From Nocardiopsis sp. MG754419 (lineage in GTDB: Bacteria; Actinomycetota; Actinomycetes; Streptosporangiales; Streptosporangiaceae), in assembly GCF_018207095.1 (NCBI RefSeq), contig NZ_QOCZ01000002.1, positions 62,001-126,000 of the forward strand: a stretch of DNA of 64,000 nt. Reading direction: 5' to 3'. The position numbers were made by a program, and so were the translations under genes. The notes below the pieces were generated by a model. The model did not search any database. It saw nothing but the letters and a program-made list of their open reading frames with translations, and had not been told where the DNA came from. Positions 1 to 8,944 of the stretch are shown piece after piece (position 1 is the stretch's first letter; every line of letters begins with the position of its first letter).

Positions 1-312
1 GCCGCCAAACACGCCGTTCTGGGGCTGGCCCGATCCGTGGCCGACGAGGTCGCCGGGACCGGCGTCACCAGCAACGCCGTGTGTCCGGCCTTCGTCCGTA
101 CCCCGATGACCGAACGCTCGGTGGCCCGCGTCGCCGAGCGCACCGGGCGCGACCCGCGCCAGGCCGAACGCGCCCTCGCCGAGTCCACGCCCCTGGGGCG
201 GCTCATCGAACCGGAGGAGGTGGCCGCCGCCGTCGCCTACCTGGCGAGCCCCCTGGCCGGGGCGGTCAACGGCCAGTCCCTCACCCTCGATGGAGGAGAC
301 ACCCAACGATGA
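1..312 (+). CDS. SDR-family dehydrogenase, C-terminal part (cut by window edge)
   Basis: The last 103 codons of a short-chain dehydrogenase/reductase, open from base 1. The Lys of the YxxxK active-site motif lies at the very edge (residue 3 of the visible part). It is followed by the substrate-loop motif CPAFVRTPM, the helix EPEEVAAAVAYLAS and the family C-terminus NGQSLTLDGG. SDRs with this ending oxidise a hydroxyacyl substrate with NAD(P)+, for example 3-hydroxybutyrate or 3-hydroxyacyl-CoA. The stop overlaps the next start by 4 bases (ATGA), so it is translationally coupled to the hydratase-like gene. It probably performs the hydroxyacyl oxidation in the ring-derived beta-oxidation steps. 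The exact substrate cannot be read. Confidence 0.85.
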   Translation, partial: AAKHAVLGLARSVADEVAGTGVTSNAVCPAFVRTPMTERSVARVAERTGRDPRQAERALAESTPLGRLIEPEEVAAAVAYLASPLAGAVNGQSLTLDGGDTQR

Positions 313-1136
313 GCGCCTTCCGCGGTTCCGCGCCGTTCACCGACCGGTGGGACCACTTCGACCTGCAGTGGGCCGACGGGGTCACCACCGTGACCCTCGA
401 CCGCCCGGACCGACTCAACGCCCTCACCTTCGAGACCTACGCCGACCTGCGCGACCTCCTCCTGGAACTGCCGCACCGGGACGACACCCGAGCGCTCGTC
501 CTGCGCGGCGGCGGCCGGGCGTTCTGTTCCGGCGGCGACGTCGACGCGATCATCGGCCGCACCCTGGAGATGGCCCCCGACGAACTCCTCGCCTTCACCC
601 GTATGACGGGTGAGGTCGTTCGGGCGATGCGCGAGTGCCCGATCCCCGTGATCGCCGGGATCCACGGCATGGCCGCGGGGGCGGGCGCCGTCCTGGCGTT
701 GGCCGCGGACTTCCGGGTGGTGGCCCGCTCGGCCCGCTTCGCCTTCCTGTTCACCAAGGTGGGGCTGGCCGGCGCCGACATGGGCGCCGCCTACCTGCTG
801 CCCCGCATGGTGGGTCTGGGCAACGCCACCCGCGTCCTCATGCTCGGTGACACCCTCGACTCCGCCGAGGCGGAACGGATCGGCCTGGTCAGCGAACTGG
901 TCGAGGACGACGGGCTCGACGCCGCGGTGGAGCGGCTCGCCGGACGTCTGGCCCAGGGGCCCGCCTTCGCCCACGCCCAGACCAAGGCCCTGCTGTCCCG
1001 GGAGCTCGACATGAGCCTGTCGGGCGCCATCGAACTGGAGGCCATGACCCAGGCGCTGCTCATGCGCGGTGAGGACTACGCCGAGTTCCACGCCGCCTTC
1101 ACCGGTCGTCGTGCCCCCGAGTGGAAGGGACGCTGA
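309..1136 (+). CDS. enoyl-CoA hydratase/isomerase family protein
   Basis: A 275-residue crotonase-fold protein. The oxyanion-hole segment GGGRAFCSGGD is at about residues 67-77 and a second glycine-rich turn is at 120-127 (GMAAGAGA). Where classical hydratases carry two catalytic glutamates, this protein reads VGLAGADMG (about 151-159). Plain water addition is therefore uncertain and a hydrolase, isomerase or ring-cleaving role is possible. The start is the ATG that overlaps the SDR stop; longer upstream readings run through the SDR gene. The adjacent aryl-CoA genes suggest it acts on alicyclic CoA intermediates. Confidence 0.85.
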   Translation: MSAFRGSAPFTDRWDHFDLQWADGVTTVTLDRPDRLNALTFETYADLRDLLLELPHRDDTRALVLRGGGRAFCSGGDVDAIIGRTLEMAPDELLAFTRMTGEVVRAMRECPIPVIAGIHGMAAGAGAVLALAADFRVVARSARFAFLFTKVGLAGADMGAAYLLPRMVGLGNATRVLMLGDTLDSAEAERIGLVSELVEDDGLDAAVERLAGRLAQGPAFAHAQTKALLSRELDMSLSGAIELEAMTQALLMRGEDYAEFHAAFTGRRAPEWKGR

Positions 1137-1571
1137 GTGGAACCCGCATACCCGTCGCCCACACCGCACACCCTGGTCAACCCGCCCGAACTCGGTCCCC
1201 ACCCGGGGTTCTCGCACGCGGTGGTGCCCGCACCCGGGCGCCTCGTGCACCTGGCCGGGCAGATCGCGTCCGGGCCCGACGGCGGACTGGTCGCCGGGCC
1301 CCTGGTCGACCAGTTCGAGCGGGCCCTGACCAACGTCGTCGTCGCCCTGGGCGCCTGCGGGGGTGCCCCCGAACACCTGGTGCGTCTGTGCGTCTACACC
1401 ACCGATGTCGCCGGGTACCGGGCCTTCGGCCGTGAGCTCGGGCGCGCCTACCGCGCCCACATGGGCCGTCACTACCCGGCCATGGCCCTGTTCGGCGTGG
1501 TCGAGCTGTTCGAACCGGGTGCCCTGGTGGAACTCGTCGGCGAGGCCGTCATCCCCGCTCCGGTGGGGTGA
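1137..1571 (+). CDS. RidA/YjgF-family protein
   Basis: A 144-residue Rid-family protein whose GTG start directly abuts the preceding stop. The family fold is recognisable (HLAGQIASGPDG near 39-49, then the CVYTTDVAGYRAF strand-helix). RidA hydrolyses reactive enamine/imine intermediates with an Arg in a PxR motif near the C-terminus. Here that position reads PAM (Met116), so this belongs to a Rid branch lacking the diagnostic Arg. In an anthranilate pathway an amino group must be lost as an enamine or imine, which fits the location. Deaminase activity is only inference. Its 3' end overlaps the convergent regulator by 23 bases. Confidence 0.85.
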   Translation: MEPAYPSPTPHTLVNPPELGPHPGFSHAVVPAPGRLVHLAGQIASGPDGGLVAGPLVDQFERALTNVVVALGACGGAPEHLVRLCVYTTDVAGYRAFGRELGRAYRAHMGRHYPAMALFGVVELFEPGALVELVGEAVIPAPVG

Positions 1572-2457
1572 TCGCACCCGGGGCGAGGGTCGCCCGCACG
1601 TGCTCCAGCGCGGGTGCGCGCAGCAGGGCGTGCAGATCGAAGAAGACCCGCGCCGCCCGGCTGCCCGCCCAACGGTCGGGCAGCAGTTCCGGCGGAAGCC
1701 CGGGGTCGAGGAAGGGCAGCCGCCGCCAGGAGTCCACGGCCCGCAGGTGATCGGCGAAGGCGTCCGCCCGCTGTCGCGGGTCCCCGCCCGGCCGGGTGCC
1801 CCGGCGACGCCAGGCGGTCAGCACCGGCTCGTGCTCGTCGAGGAAGCCCCGGTACATGGCCTGGAGCGCGGGCAGGTCCCACCAACGCGCCACGGACGCG
1901 GCGGGGTCGCGAAAGTCCAGGTGGGTGGCGTGGAACAGTTCCGCGTGCCGTTCCAGGTCCAGTTCGCGCAGGGTGGCGCGGGCCTGGTCGGTGAGGTGGG
2001 CGGGGGCGATCCAGACCCCGGCGGCGGTCGTTCCGAACCCCAGCCGGGTGAGTTGGGCGCGCAGCGCGTGTCGGCGGCGGCGTTCGCTCTCGGGGACGGA
2101 GAACACGACCAGGACCCACCCGTCCTCGGCGCGGGCCACGCGGTGACCGAAGATGCGCTGGTCGCCCTCGCCGAGGATGCGGCGTCCCTCGTCGGAGAGC
2201 CGGTATCCGGCGGCGCCGCCCAGACGTTCGGACACCAGGAGTCCGCGTCGCTTGAGCCGCGAGACGGCCGAGCGCACGGAGGGGCCGTCGACGTCGAGTC
2301 CGGCCATCAGGGCGATCAGGTCGGCCACACCGATCCACCCGCCCACGTCGCGGGCGTAGGTGCCGAAGAACGACACGATCAGGGCCCGGGGGCGGCGCAG
2401 GACGCGATCGGCGTCGGCGTGCGGTTCCGGGGCTGCCCGTTCGCTGTGGGGAATCAT
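1549..2457 (-). CDS. PaaX-family transcriptional regulator
   Basis: A 302-residue PaaX-type repressor: N-terminal winged helix (about 25-90, LIALMAGLDVDGPSVRSAVSRLKRRGLL), the central PaaX domain, and the C-terminal region with the FRDPAASVARWWDLPALQAMY segment. PaaX proteins bind an aryl-CoA thioester and release their operators. It separates the SDR/hydratase/RidA genes from the acyl-CoA dehydrogenase to MFS genes and probably controls both. I chose the ATG at 2457 because a -10-like TATCGT ends exactly six bases upstream (leaderless arrangement). The GTG at 2463 is the alternative. Confidence 0.88.
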   Translation of the reverse strand: MIPHSERAAPEPHADADRVLRRPRALIVSFFGTYARDVGGWIGVADLIALMAGLDVDGPSVRSAVSRLKRRGLLVSERLGGAAGYRLSDEGRRILGEGDQRIFGHRVARAEDGWVLVVFSVPESERRRRHALRAQLTRLGFGTTAAGVWIAPAHLTDQARATLRELDLERHAELFHATHLDFRDPAASVARWWDLPALQAMYRGFLDEHEPVLTAWRRRGTRPGGDPRQRADAFADHLRAVDSWRRLPFLDPGLPPELLPDRWAGSRAARVFFDLHALLRAPALEHVRATLAPGAITPPERG

Positions 2458-2540
2458 GGGCACACGATAGCGGCCGTGGACCCGAACCCCCTGTGGAGCT
2501 CGGCTTTCGTGTCCACGAACAGGGGGTGTCGCCGATACTT

Positions 2541-2572
2541 CATAACACTCTCTTGACGACCGTCACGTTATG
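2541..2572. promoter_or_regulatory. candidate PaaX operator: CATAAC-N20-GTTATG
   Basis: A perfect 6-base inverted repeat lies in the divergent gap between the PaaX gene and the acyl-CoA dehydrogenase. A TTGACG hexamer that could serve as a -35 lies inside it (2553-2558). It is the only obvious dyad in the gap. Assignment to PaaX rests on position alone. Confidence 0.35.
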
Positions 2573-2625
2573 GGTGCATCGTCGGAGTGAGGCGGATCAC
2601 GTATCCGAGAGAGTCGAGGTCGCCC

Positions 2626-3750
2626 ATGGGGCTCCCGCCGAACGCCAACGACCACGAGTTCGCCCGCTGGGTCACCGACCGGGCCACCGCACTCGACACC
2701 GCCGCTCCCGTCGAACCGGGACGCGTCGACCGGGGACTGCTCCGCGGCCTCGGTGACACGGGGCTGCTCCCCGCGCTCTTCCCCGGCACCACCGACGGCG
2801 GACTCGCGTGTGAGGCGCCCGCGACCCGACTGTGCCTGCTCCGCGAGCACCTGGCCCGTCTCGACACCCACGCCGAGACCGCCCTGGCGCTCCAGGGACT
2901 GGGCACCTACCCCCTCCTGCAGTCCGGGACCGACCGCCAGCGCGCACGGTGGGTCCCCGAGGCCGCCGCCGGTCGGGCGGTGGCCGCCTTCGCCCTCACC
3001 GAACCCGACGCCGGGTCCGACGCCGCCGCCCTGGAGCTGCGCGCCGAACCGTTCGGGCGGGGGTGGCGTCTGCACGGCGAGAAGACGTGGATCTCCAACG
3101 CGCCCGACGCCGATTTCTACACCGTCTTCGCCCGGACCACCCCCGGCACGCGCTCCCGGGGTGTCACCGCCTTCTGCGTGCCCGCCGACCGCCCCGGCCT
3201 GTCCGGAGATCCCCTGGAGATGTTGTCCCCGCACGCCCTGGGGCACCTGGTCTTCGACGGGGTCGAGGTCGGCCCCGACGACCTGGTCGGTGTGCCCGAC
3301 CACGGGTTCGCCGTGGCCATGCGCACACTGGACCTGTTCCGGCCCAGTGTCGGCGCGTTCGCCGTGGGCATGGCCGGAGCGGCCCTCGAAGCAGCCAAGG
3401 AGCACACCGGCCGCCGGCGGGCGTTCGGCGGTCCGCTCAACGGTCTCCAGACCGTCGCCCACACCCTGGCGGAGATGGCCACCCGCACCGAGGCCGCCCG
3501 CCTGCTCGTCTACGCGGCCGCGGCCGAGTACGACGACGGCGGACCCGCCGTCACGCTCAAGGCCGCCATGGCCAAACTCTTCGCCACCGAGACCGCCCAG
3601 TACGTGGTCGACACCGCCGTCCAACTGCACGGCGCCCGGGCCCTACGCCGGGGACACCTGCTCGAACACCTCTACCGGGAGGTCCGGGCCCCGCGTATCT
3701 ACGAGGGCGCCTCGGAGGTCCAGCGCCAGATCATCGCCCGGCACCTGTAG
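2626..3750 (+). CDS. acyl-CoA dehydrogenase family protein
   Basis: A 374-residue FAD-dependent acyl-CoA dehydrogenase. Visible signatures are ALTEPDAGSDAA (flavin/substrate loop, about 125-136), GEKTWISNAPDADFY, the C-terminal FAD-binding helices (GRRRAFGGPLNGLQ) and the catalytic-base motif IYEGASE near 357-363. It introduces a double bond into an acyl-CoA or cyclic acyl-CoA and passes electrons to ETF. The ATG at 2626 has GAGG about six bases upstream; the longer frame lacks a Shine-Dalgarno. It heads the run ligase, monooxygenase/reductase, hydrolase, transporter, so it probably handles alicyclic CoA intermediates. Confidence 0.9.
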   Translation: MGLPPNANDHEFARWVTDRATALDTAAPVEPGRVDRGLLRGLGDTGLLPALFPGTTDGGLACEAPATRLCLLREHLARLDTHAETALALQGLGTYPLLQSGTDRQRARWVPEAAAGRAVAAFALTEPDAGSDAAALELRAEPFGRGWRLHGEKTWISNAPDADFYTVFARTTPGTRSRGVTAFCVPADRPGLSGDPLEMLSPHALGHLVFDGVEVGPDDLVGVPDHGFAVAMRTLDLFRPSVGAFAVGMAGAALEAAKEHTGRRRAFGGPLNGLQTVAHTLAEMATRTEAARLLVYAAAAEYDDGGPAVTLKAAMAKLFATETAQYVVDTAVQLHGARALRRGHLLEHLYREVRAPRIYEGASEVQRQIIARHL

Positions 3751-3799
3751 CCGCGCGGCCCGTCGTCCGCTGTCGCACCCCGCATCCGGAGGTCCAGCC

Positions 3800-5449
3800 A
3801 TGTCGCACACCCCGTCGCCCGACCGCCCCCTCGCGCGGCCGCTCACCCCGAGCGCACACGAGGACACCTTCACCCGCGACCACCTGCCTCCCCCCGAACA
3901 GTGGCCGCTCATCGCACCCCTGGCCTCACCGGAGCGGATCAACTGCGCCGAGGAACTCCTGGACGGCACCATCACCCGACACGGCGCCGACCGTCGCTGC
4001 GTCGTGGGGGAGGTCGAGACCCTCACCTACGGGCGCCTCCGCGAACGGGTGGACGGCATCGCCCACGTCCTGGTGGAGGAACAGGGACTGCGCCCGGGCG
4101 AACGGGTGCTGCTGCGCGGACCCAACTCCCCCTGGCTGGCCGCCTGCTGGCTGGCGGTGATCAAGGCCGGCGGCGTGGTCGTCACCGTCCTGCCGGTGCT
4201 GCGCGCCGGTGAGCTCGCCACCATCGTGCGGTCCGCCCGTGTGGCCCACGCGGTGTGCGAGGCCCGCTTCCTGGACGACCTCGACGAGGCGTCCGGGACG
4301 CTGGGGGAGGCGGCCCCCGCGACCCTCGTCTACGGGGGAGCGGGGCCCGACGACCTCACGGCCCGCGTGGACGCCCGCACCACGCCCTTCAGCGCGGTGC
4401 CCACCGCCGCCGACGACGCGTGCCTGATCGCCTACACCTCCGGTACCACCGGCGACCCCAAGGGGTGCGTGCACTTCCACCGCGACGTGCTCGCCATCGC
4501 CGACACCTACTCCGCCCGGGTGCTCGAACCCCGTCCGGACGACCTCTTCGCCGGCAGTCCACCGTTCGCGTTCACCTTCGGTCTCGGTGGCCTGCTCATC
4601 TTTCCGCTGCGCGCCGGCGCCGCTACCGTCCTGCTGGAGCGTCCTCGCCCCGAGGCGCTGCTGGACGCCGTCACACGTCACGGCGTCACGGTCCTGTTCA
4701 CCGCGCCGACCGCCTACCGTGCGATGGCGGCGGGCCGAGGCGACCACGACCTGTCCACCCTGCGCCGCTGCGTGTCCGCCGGGGAACACCTGCCCGCCGC
4801 CACCTGGCGGGACTGGTACGAGGCCACCGGTCTGCCGCTGCTCGACGGGATCGGCGCCACCGAGATGCTGCACATTTTCCTCTCCTCCACCGACGAACAC
4901 ATGCGCCCCGGTTCCACCGGCAGGCCCGTCCCCGGGTTCACCGCCGCGATCCTGGACGATCGGGGCGACCCCGTGCCCGACGGTGAACCGGGACACCTGG
5001 CGGTCCGCGGCCCCGTCGGCTGCCGCTACCTGGACGACCCCCGCCAGGCCGAGTACGTCCGTCACGGCTGGAACCACACCGGTGACACCTACGTGCGCGA
5101 CGAGGACGGGTACTTCTGGTTCCGGGCGCGCAGCGACGACATGATCGTCTCCGCCGGGTACAACATCGCCCCCGCCGAGGTGGAGGAGGCCCTGCTCACC
5201 TCGCCCGACGTCGAGGAGGCCGCCGTGGTGGGGGTGGAGGACCCCGAACGGGGTCTGTCCGTGCGCGCCTTCGTGGTGCCCAGACCCGGCTCGGCCGCCG
5301 ACGCGGACCTGGCCGAGCGTTTACGCGCACATGTGCGCTCCCGGATCTCCCCCTACAAGACGCCGCGCTCGGTGGTCTTCGTGAACGCGTTGCCGCGCAC
5401 CCCCACCGGCAAGCTCCAGCGTTTCCGTCTCCGGGAGGGGGCCGGGTGA
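3800..5449 (+). CDS. aryl-CoA ligase, benzoate/2-aminobenzoate-CoA ligase family
   Basis: A 549-residue ANL-superfamily ligase that activates an aromatic acid to its CoA thioester with ATP. Motifs in order: the P-loop YTSGTTGDPKG, the A5-type LLDGIGATEML, the GDTYVRDEDGYFWFRAR hinge region and the C-terminal catalytic lysine in PRTPTGKLQR. The sequence style (CAEELLD near the N-terminus, CVHFHRDV after the P-loop) is that of benzoate/2-aminobenzoate-CoA ligases rather than fatty-acid ligases. Its position next to the fused monooxygenase/reductase favours anthranilate or salicylate. A Shine-Dalgarno (GGAGG) precedes the ATG. It lies 49 bases after the dehydrogenase. Confidence 0.9.
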   Translation: MSHTPSPDRPLARPLTPSAHEDTFTRDHLPPPEQWPLIAPLASPERINCAEELLDGTITRHGADRRCVVGEVETLTYGRLRERVDGIAHVLVEEQGLRPGERVLLRGPNSPWLAACWLAVIKAGGVVVTVLPVLRAGELATIVRSARVAHAVCEARFLDDLDEASGTLGEAAPATLVYGGAGPDDLTARVDARTTPFSAVPTAADDACLIAYTSGTTGDPKGCVHFHRDVLAIADTYSARVLEPRPDDLFAGSPPFAFTFGLGGLLIFPLRAGAATVLLERPRPEALLDAVTRHGVTVLFTAPTAYRAMAAGRGDHDLSTLRRCVSAGEHLPAATWRDWYEATGLPLLDGIGATEMLHIFLSSTDEHMRPGSTGRPVPGFTAAILDDRGDPVPDGEPGHLAVRGPVGCRYLDDPRQAEYVRHGWNHTGDTYVRDEDGYFWFRARSDDMIVSAGYNIAPAEVEEALLTSPDVEEAAVVGVEDPERGLSVRAFVVPRPGSAADADLAERLRAHVRSRISPYKTPRSVVFVNALPRTPTGKLQRFRLREGAG

Positions 5450-5587
5450 TCCCGGGCGGGCGGTGACGTGCTCCGGGGAACGGAAGAAGCGTCACCTCGC
5501 GGATCCGGCCCCGGAGCGCCACCGCCACGGACGCGCGCGGTGCCCTCGCCGGCCCGGCAGGAGGTCAACGAACAGGAAGGCGGCACG

Positions 5588-8167
5588 ATGCGCATCGCGT
5601 GTATCGGGGCGGGACCCGCGGGACTGTACTTCGCGGCCCTGGTCCGAGGGCTGGACGCCACCCACGACATCACCGTCTACGAACGCAACGCCCCCGACGA
5701 CACCTTCGGGTTCGGGGTGGTGCTCTCCGACGAGACCCTCGGCGGCATCGAACACGCGGACCCGCGCGTCTACGAGCGGCTGGCCGCGGAGTTCGCCCGC
5801 TGGGACGACATCGACGTCCACCACGACGGCACGGTCACCACCTCCGGCGGGCACGGGTTCGCCGCCGTCGGCCGACGGCGGCTCCTGCAGATCCTGCGCG
5901 CCCGCTGCGCCGAACTCGGGGTCCGCGTCCTCACCCGCACCGAGGCGCCGCCCGCCGCCGTGCTCGCCGCCGACCACGACCTCGTGGTGGCCGCCGACGG
6001 CGCCAACAGCCTCACGCGCACCACCCACGCCGACGTGTTCGGCACCACCCTCGACCAACGGCGCAACCGGTTCATGTGGCTCGGCACCGACCTGGTCTTC
6101 GACGCGTTCGACTTCCATGTCCTGCGCACCCCGTACGGGATCATGCAGTCGCACGGCTACCCCTACTCCGCGGACCGCAGCACGTTCATCGTAGAGATGG
6201 CCGAGGAGGTCTGGCGGGCCGCCGGGTTCACCGACCCCGACCTCGCCCCCGGGGAGAGCGACCACGAGGCCATCGCCCGCTGCGAGAAGCTGTTCGCCGA
6301 CGCCTTGGGGCCGCACCGACTGTCGCCCAACAACTCCCGGTGGCAGCGGTTCACCACCGTCCGCAACCGCACCTGGCGGCACGGCAACATCGTCCTGCTC
6401 GGCGACGCCGCCCACACGGCGCACTTCTCCATCGGCTCGGGTACCAAACTCGCCATGGAGGACGCCCTGGCGCTCGCCGCCTGCCTGCACGAACAGCCCG
6501 ACGTCCGGACCGCCCTGGCCACCTACGAGGAAGAACGCCGCCCCGTGGTGTCCAGCACCCAACGCGCGGCCCAGGCCAGCCTGGAGTGGTTCGAGGACAT
6601 CCATCGCCATGTGGACGCCGACCCCCTGCCGTTCGCCTTCGACCTGCTCACCCGCAGCCGCCGCGTCACCTACGACAACCTGCGCCTGCGCGACCCGGAG
6701 TTCGTGGCCGGTGTCGACGCCTGGTTCGCGCGCCGGGTCGCCGACGAACTCGACCGGCAGGGGCGCACGGAGGCGGCGTCCGTGCCGGCCGGGTCGACCT
6801 CCCCCCGCACCCGCGCGGCGGCCGGGACCCCGGGGTCGGTGGGCTCCGGGATCGGGGGAGAAGAGGGCGACCCCACCCGCTCCGGAACCGGAGCCGGCAC
6901 ACGGAACGCCACGGAGAGCAAGGACGGGCCCGTACCCCGCCCGCCCATGTTCCACCCCTTCCGACTGGGCGGGATGGACCTGGACAACCGGGTGGTGGTC
7001 TCGGCCATGGACATGTACTCGTCCACCGACGGCACCATCGGCGACTTCCACCTCGTCCATCTCGGCGGCAAGGCCCTCGGCGGCGCCGGACTCGTCATGA
7101 CCGAGATGGTGTGCGTCTCCGCCGACGCCCGCATCACCCCCGGGTGCGCCGGACTCTACGCCGTCGAACACGAGACCGCCTGGCGCCGTGTCACCGACTT
7201 CGTGCACACGCACAGCCGCGCCCGCGTGGGCGTCCAACTCGGCCACGCCGGACGCAAGGGTTCCACCCGGCTGATGTGGGAGGGCATCGACCTGCCCCTG
7301 CCCGAGGGCGACTGGCCCCTGGTCTCCGCCTCGCCCCTGCCCTACCGGGAGGGTGTCAACCAGGTGCCCCGAGAGTTGGACCGGGCCGGCATGGACGGCG
7401 TCCGCGACGACTTCGTCGCCGCCGCCCACGCCGCCGACCGCGCCGGCTTCGACCTCCTCGAACTCCACTGCGCGCACGGATACCTGCTCTCGTCCTTCCT
7501 CTCCCCGGTGACCAACCACCGCACCGACGGCTACGGCGGTGACCTCGCCCGCCGGCTCCGCTACCCCGTGGAGGTCCTCAGCGCCGTCCGCGCGGCCTGG
7601 CCCGACCACAAACCCCTCACCGTGCGCATCTCCGCCACCGACTGGGTCGCCGACGGCACCACGGCCGAGGACGCCGTGGAGATCGCCCGCGCCCTCGTCG
7701 CGGCCGGGGCCGACGCCGTCGACGTCTCCACGGGTCAGGTCACCCCCGACGAGGAACCCGCGTTCGGTCGCAGCTACCAGGTGCCCTACGCCGAACGCAT
7801 CCGCCGCGAGCTCGGCGTCCCCGTCATCGCCGTGGGCGCCATCTCCTCCCACGACGACGTGAACTCCACCATCCTGGCCGGCCGCGCCGACCTGTGCGCC
7901 CTGGCCCGCCCCCACCTCTACGACCCGCACTGGACCCTGCACGCCGCCGCCGACCAGGGCTACTCCGGCCCCGGGGCCACCTGGCCGGTCCCGTACCAGG
8001 CCGGCGGGCGGCCGCCTCCCACCGGCACCGGCCGTACCGACGGTCCCCGGCCCCGCCTGGACCTGCTACGGTCCAGCGACGACGCCACCGGGCACCAGCG
8101 GTGGCGGCCCCACAGCGCCACCCCGCGCCAGCCCGAGGGAGACCACGGTGTCGACCGCCTACGGTGA
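5588..8167 (+). CDS. bifunctional aryl-CoA monooxygenase/reductase (2-aminobenzoyl-CoA or salicylyl-CoA 5-hydroxylase type)
   Basis: An 859-residue fusion. Residues 1 to about 390 form an FAD monooxygenase: GAGPAG at 7-12, GDAAHTAHFSIGSG near 271-284. After a low-complexity Pro/Gly/Thr/Arg linker (about 395-450), residues about 455-800 form an Old Yellow Enzyme/2,4-dienoyl-CoA-reductase-like FMN barrel with HCAHGYLLSSFLSP and NHRTDGYGG. This architecture is known from Azoarcus 2-aminobenzoyl-CoA monooxygenase/reductase and from salicylyl-CoA 5-hydroxylases: ring hydroxylation with O2 and NAD(P)H, then reduction that dearomatises the ring. The start has AGGAAGG upstream. Its last 20 bases overlap the next gene. 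Which ortho substituent it accepts cannot be decided from sequence. Confidence 0.9.
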   Translation: MRIACIGAGPAGLYFAALVRGLDATHDITVYERNAPDDTFGFGVVLSDETLGGIEHADPRVYERLAAEFARWDDIDVHHDGTVTTSGGHGFAAVGRRRLLQILRARCAELGVRVLTRTEAPPAAVLAADHDLVVAADGANSLTRTTHADVFGTTLDQRRNRFMWLGTDLVFDAFDFHVLRTPYGIMQSHGYPYSADRSTFIVEMAEEVWRAAGFTDPDLAPGESDHEAIARCEKLFADALGPHRLSPNNSRWQRFTTVRNRTWRHGNIVLLGDAAHTAHFSIGSGTKLAMEDALALAACLHEQPDVRTALATYEEERRPVVSSTQRAAQASLEWFEDIHRHVDADPLPFAFDLLTRSRRVTYDNLRLRDPEFVAGVDAWFARRVADELDRQGRTEAASVPAGSTSPRTRAAAGTPGSVGSGIGGEEGDPTRSGTGAGTRNATESKDGPVPRPPMFHPFRLGGMDLDNRVVVSAMDMYSSTDGTIGDFHLVHLGGKALGGAGLVMTEMVCVSADARITPGCAGLYAVEHETAWRRVTDFVHTHSRARVGVQLGHAGRKGSTRLMWEGIDLPLPEGDWPLVSASPLPYREGVNQVPRELDRAGMDGVRDDFVAAAHAADRAGFDLLELHCAHGYLLSSFLSPVTNHRTDGYGGDLARRLRYPVEVLSAVRAAWPDHKPLTVRISATDWVADGTTAEDAVEIARALVAAGADAVDVSTGQVTPDEEPAFGRSYQVPYAERIRRELGVPVIAVGAISSHDDVNSTILAGRADLCALARPHLYDPHWTLHAAADQGYSGPGATWPVPYQAGGRPPPTGTGRTDGPRPRLDLLRSSDDATGHQRWRPHSATPRQPEGDHGVDRLR

Positions 8168-8870
8168 CCACCCCAGCCAGATCGTCCACCGCCACCCACC
8201 ACGGCGGTCGGACGGTCCCGCCCCGGTCGCGGTCCTGCTGCACGGCGGCTGGTGGCGCGACCTCCACGACGCCCACCTCATGGACCCCCTGGCCGAGGAC
8301 CTGACCGCCGCCGGGTGGGCGGTGTGGAACGTCGAGTACCGTCGCACCGGCGTCGACGGCGGGGGCTGGCCGCAGACGGTCGACGACGTCGCCCGCGCCC
8401 TGGACCTGCTCGCCGTCACCGCCGACCGCGAGGACGGGCTCGACGCCTCCCGTGTGGTGGCCATCGGGCACTCCGCGGGGGGTCACCTCGCCCTCATGAC
8501 CGCCGCCGACTCCCTCGTCACCGCGGTGGTCGCCCTCGCCCCCATCACCGACCTGCGCCGCTGCGCCGAGGCCGGTCTGGGGGAGGGGGCCGTGGGGCCC
8601 TTCCTCGGCCCCGACCCGACCGCCGCGCTGTACGCCGAGGCCTCGCCCCTGCACCGGCTGCCGATCGGTGTCCCCCAACTCGTCGTGCACGGTGACGCCG
8701 ACCAGCGCGTCCCGGTGGAGCAGAGCCGCGACTACATCGCGGCGGCGCGCTCGGCGGGCGACGACGTGGACCACCGCGAGATCGCCGGCGCCGACCACTT
8801 CGCCGTCGTCGACCCCGCGCACGCCGCCTGGCGCACCGTGCGCGACGCCCTCGGCACCGGCCGGTTCTGA
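8148..8870 (+). CDS. alpha/beta hydrolase, kynurenine-formamidase-like
   Basis: A 240-residue alpha/beta hydrolase with the oxyanion motif HGGWW, the nucleophile elbow GHSAGG, an Asp in HGDADQRVP and a His in AGADHFAVVD. HGGxW together with GHSAGG is typical of formylkynurenine formamidases, which feed the kynurenine/anthranilate branch of tryptophan breakdown, and of related esterases. The GTG start lies inside the preceding gene (20-base overlap), so translation is coupled. No kynureninase or tryptophan dioxygenase is seen nearby, so the formamidase role is only suggested by the anthranilate context. Confidence 0.8.
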   Translation: MSTAYGDHPSQIVHRHPPRRSDGPAPVAVLLHGGWWRDLHDAHLMDPLAEDLTAAGWAVWNVEYRRTGVDGGGWPQTVDDVARALDLLAVTADREDGLDASRVVAIGHSAGGHLALMTAADSLVTAVVALAPITDLRRCAEAGLGEGAVGPFLGPDPTAALYAEASPLHRLPIGVPQLVVHGDADQRVPVEQSRDYIAAARSAGDDVDHREIAGADHFAVVDPAHAAWRTVRDALGTGRF

Positions 8871-8944
8871 CCCGCCGGACCGACGGTCCACCCGCGGCAC
8901 AAGGGCGTGCCGATCCATCCCACCCCCGGAAGGCGGGCCTGCCC

